Assembly: GCA_046329585.1 (NCBI GenBank)
Contig: JAXLUI010000001.1
Span: 3,100,001 to 3,164,000 of the forward strand
Reading direction: 5' to 3'
DNA length: 64,000 nt
Source of the DNA: DLKC01 sp002478885
Lineage (GTDB): Bacteria; Bacteroidota; Bacteroidia; Chitinophagales; Chitinophagaceae
In this document: positions 61,846-64,000 of the stretch, in pieces
How the letters are laid out: the number at the start of each line of letters is the position of its first letter
Position numbering within the stretch: position 1 is the stretch's first letter
Program-made: the position numbers and the translations under genes
Notes under the pieces: generated by a model
The model's input: the letters and a program-made list of their open reading frames with translations, nothing else
Told to the model about the DNA's origin: nothing
Database searches by the model: none

Positions 61846-62304
61846 GTGAAATTAGAAGAGGCTATAAAAAGCAATAAATTTAAAACCGAAGTGCATAAGG
61901 CAGGCCTGAATGTTTTGTATACCGCATGGTGGTTAAAAACCATGATGAGTAAAGAATTGAAAGAATATGGGTTAACCCACGAACAATATAATGTGCTGCG
62001 TATACTTAAGGGCAAGCACCCCGACCAGGTTTGTGTTAGGGAAATTGCCTGCAGGATGATAGAGAAAAACTCGAATGTGCCAAGGATTGTAGACCGGCTC
62101 GAATTAAAAAAGCTGGTGAAACGAAACACTTCCCCATTAGATAAGCGTGAAACGGTGATCACATTGACCCAGGCCGGAATAAACATCCTTGAATTAAGTA
62201 CCAGCCGCATCAATCTGCTTTTTGACAATACCATTGCGTTGGAGGAGGCAGCAGCAGTTCAACTGAACTCGCTGCTGGAGAAATTAAGAGAGAACGAAAA
62301 ATAG
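61846..62304 (+). CDS. MarR-family transcriptional regulator
   Basis: The product is 152 residues from GTG 61846 (KLEEAIKSNKFKTEVHKAG), a start that matches related Bacteroidetes MarR proteins; no ATG is available until residue 33. The winged helix shows HEQYNVLRILKGKHPDQVCVREIACRMIEKNSNVPRIVDRLELKKLV, with wing DKRETVITLTQAG. It is followed by two pirin genes, an arrangement in which MarR proteins commonly control pirins in response to phenolic or oxidative signals. The promoter and operator overlap its start region. Confidence 0.9.
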   Translation: MKLEEAIKSNKFKTEVHKAGLNVLYTAWWLKTMMSKELKEYGLTHEQYNVLRILKGKHPDQVCVREIACRMIEKNSNVPRIVDRLELKKLVKRNTSPLDKRETVITLTQAGINILELSTSRINLLFDNTIALEEAAAVQLNSLLEKLRENEK

Positions 62305-62321
62305 ATTTTTTTTGAACAAAT

Positions 62322-62337
62322 ACATGTATATACATGT
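62322..62337. promoter_or_regulatory. Perfect 16-base palindrome before the pirin genes
   Basis: ACATGTATATACATGT lies 31 bases before the first pirin ATG, with TTTG nearby upstream. It is a likely second binding site of the MarR protein encoded just upstream. Confidence 0.6.
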
Positions 62338-62367
62338 TTTAAATTTATAAAATCAAAAGGAGCATTT

Positions 62368-63090
62368 ATGAAAACTATCTTACACAAAGCCGACCAGAGA
62401 GGTCACGCTAACCATGGCTGGCTGGATAGTTACCATTCTTTCAGTTTCGCAGGGTTTTATGACCCTGCAAAAGTTCACTTTGGTGCCTTGCGCGTACTTA
62501 ACGATGACAGCGTAAAAGCAGGTTTCGGGTTTCCGAAACATCCGCATGACAATATGGAAATCGTATCCATTCCGTTATACGGGGACCTGGAACATCGCGA
62601 CAGTACCGGCCGGCACGAGATCATCAGGCAGAACGATGTACAAATCATGAGCGCAGGCAGCGGCATTACCCACAGTGAAATGAATGCCAATAAAGACAAA
62701 GAAGTAAAATTTCTACAGGTATGGGTGTTTCCGAAAGCGCAGGATATAGCTCCCCGTTATCAGCAAAAGACTTTCAGGCCTGAAGACAGGCAAAACCAAA
62801 TACAGACAGTTGTTGCGCCTAATAATAGCGAAGCAGTGTTGATTAACCAGGATGCATGGTTTTCGCTTGGAAATTTTTCCAAAGATTTTAAAGCTTCCTA
62901 TGCGCTGAACAAAACCGGTAATGGAGTTTATGCTTTTGTACTCGAAGGCTCCCTGACCGTAAACGGGCAAACTTTAAACAAGCGTGATGCAATGGGCGTT
63001 TGGGAAACAGGCAGTATCGAGATCGTTGCGAACAGCGATTCGGCATTCTTATTAATTGAAGTTCCAATGCAAATTGGGGAGGCAGCATAG
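62368..63090 (+). CDS. Pirin family protein (YhaK-like)
   Basis: The 240-residue bicupin has the metal ligands of pirin: FPKHPHDNM (His58, His60) and GITHSEM (His102, Glu104). Relatives include quercetin 2,3-dioxygenases and iron-dependent redox sensors; which applies here is unknown. A good Shine-Dalgarno AAGGAG precedes the ATG by 6 bases. Upstream is a MarR gene with a 16-base palindrome between; downstream, one base away, is a second pirin. The compact layout implies one transcript. Confidence 0.9.
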   Translation: MKTILHKADQRGHANHGWLDSYHSFSFAGFYDPAKVHFGALRVLNDDSVKAGFGFPKHPHDNMEIVSIPLYGDLEHRDSTGRHEIIRQNDVQIMSAGSGITHSEMNANKDKEVKFLQVWVFPKAQDIAPRYQQKTFRPEDRQNQIQTVVAPNNSEAVLINQDAWFSLGNFSKDFKASYALNKTGNGVYAFVLEGSLTVNGQTLNKRDAMGVWETGSIEIVANSDSAFLLIEVPMQIGEAA

Positions 63091-63091
63091 T

Positions 63092-63961
63092 ATGAAACAA
63101 CGTTCCGTAAAAAAGCTTCTATACGCCCAGCCATACGACATGGGCGGCATACCGATAAGGCAACCTTTTCCAACTGCCAGCATTGAACAGATCGACCCTT
63201 TTCTTTTGCTGCACCATGCCGATATTATGGTGCCTACGCATATTTTACCATCAAAGGCGGGTGTAGGTCCGCACCCTCACCGGGGGTTTTCACCGGTAAC
63301 CTTTGTGTTCGAGGGCGCTGTTCACCACAGGGATAGTCGTGGAAACGATCATGTTGTTTACGCCGGTGGCACGCAGTGGATGAATGCAGGCATGGGAATT
63401 ATTCACAGCGAAAGGCCCCCTAAAGATATTCATGAAATTGGCGGACGCCAGGAAATTATACAGCTTTGGATAAACACTCCTGCAAAAAATAAAATGGATC
63501 AGCCAGATTATCAGCCATTGTCCCAAGCAGATACTCCGGTAATTTTTTCAGATGATCGTCTTGTAAAAATCAACGTTGTTGCCGGTGAACTCGGCTATAT
63601 AAAGGGCCCAGTCAAGAGCCTGTCAGCTGTGAATACTTTTACTGTTGAAATGAAAAAAGGCGGCAAATATTATTTCAGGATTCCCCCGGCACATAACCTA
63701 TTTGTTTACCTGCTCGATGGCCAGGTAAACATTAATGACAATCATGCAGCAGATGCAAAATTCGCTGTGCTGTTCAACAATGATGGGGAAGGGTTTGATG
63801 TGGAAGCTTTGGAAAATACCCGGCTTTTTATTGGCTCAGGCGAACCGTTGAACGAACCCCTAGCAACACATGGCCCGTTTGTAATGAATAGTCAAACCCA
63901 GATTATGGAAGCGTTCCGCGACTACCAAATGGGTAAAATGGGCGTGCTTATTGAAGATTAA
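63092..63961 (+). CDS. Pirin family protein
   Basis: The product is 289 residues from ATG 63092 (MKQRSVKKLLYAQPYDMGG), which starts one base after the first pirin stop. An overlapping start at 63056 is less likely. The first cupin has PHPHRGF (His61, His63) and GIIHSER (His105, Glu107). The C-terminal cupin (about 180-280) is the typical Pirin_C domain. It is the longer pirin class, like human pirin, and differs from the YhaK-like neighbour. It may act as a quercetinase or redox sensor. Confidence 0.9.
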   Translation: MKQRSVKKLLYAQPYDMGGIPIRQPFPTASIEQIDPFLLLHHADIMVPTHILPSKAGVGPHPHRGFSPVTFVFEGAVHHRDSRGNDHVVYAGGTQWMNAGMGIIHSERPPKDIHEIGGRQEIIQLWINTPAKNKMDQPDYQPLSQADTPVIFSDDRLVKINVVAGELGYIKGPVKSLSAVNTFTVEMKKGGKYYFRIPPAHNLFVYLLDGQVNINDNHAADAKFAVLFNNDGEGFDVEALENTRLFIGSGEPLNEPLATHGPFVMNSQTQIMEAFRDYQMGKMGVLIED

Positions 63962-64000
63962 ACATTTAAACCAAACAATAAACAATCCAAAAATTAAAGC

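Overview
The window looks like chromosome of a Bacteroidetes bacterium, most likely a Chitinophagaceae relative (inferred). Reasons: a Bacteroidetes-type arginine operon with ArgF' transcarbamylase, a type IX secretion sorting domain, start sites that mostly lack Shine-Dalgarno sequences, and several upstream regions with the Bacteroidetes promoter pattern (TTTG/TTG, about 20 bases, TAnnTTTG). Gene content is mostly housekeeping. I see no prophage, insertion sequence, CRISPR array or rRNA.

Layout. 1-8313 (minus): a nearly complete arginine operon, in transcription order GNAT acyltransferase, argG, cupin, argC, argD, argF', argB, argE, argH (cut by the window edge). 8650-18950: a lipoprotein, gatB, a thioredoxin-fold lipoprotein, a TPR protein, dnaB, a membrane protein, and a PadR-PspC envelope-stress pair. 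19499-26162: epimerase, CysH-type reductase, GNAT, tadA, DUF1569 protein, and a 1017-residue GloVer-repeat T9SS protein. 26360-30991: a possible DNA-damage locus with an SplB-like radical SAM protein, a UmuD homologue lacking its catalytic residues, two 2H phosphoesterases and UmuC. 31063-39297: GH53 galactanase, YjbR, Rel, RsmE, a small secreted protein, a SIMPL protein and an ArsR-SRPBCC-VOC operon. 39931-49842: amidohydrolases, S9 peptidase, DUF2130 protein, membrane protein, tRNA-Leu. 49920-63961: histidine kinase, coiled-coil protein, exonuclease, glycosyltransferase with hydrolase, MarR with two large acyl-CoA dehydrogenases, M23 peptidase, and a MarR-pirin-pirin operon.

The most striking non-genic signal is a family of about 29 short repeats. 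Complete copies are 48-53 bp: a core close to GTACAAGNGTGCGACGCAAC at one end and a GCCGGGC arm at the other. Once start codons are corrected they all lie between genes, about one per 2.2 kb, and about half sit just after a gene end in one orientation. Several genes here would be mis-started, and several spurious small ORFs called, because these repeats are open in some frames.

The best candidate for an undescribed system is the UmuD-like / 2H / 2H / UmuC locus. All calls come from reading the sequence; no database search or computation was run.
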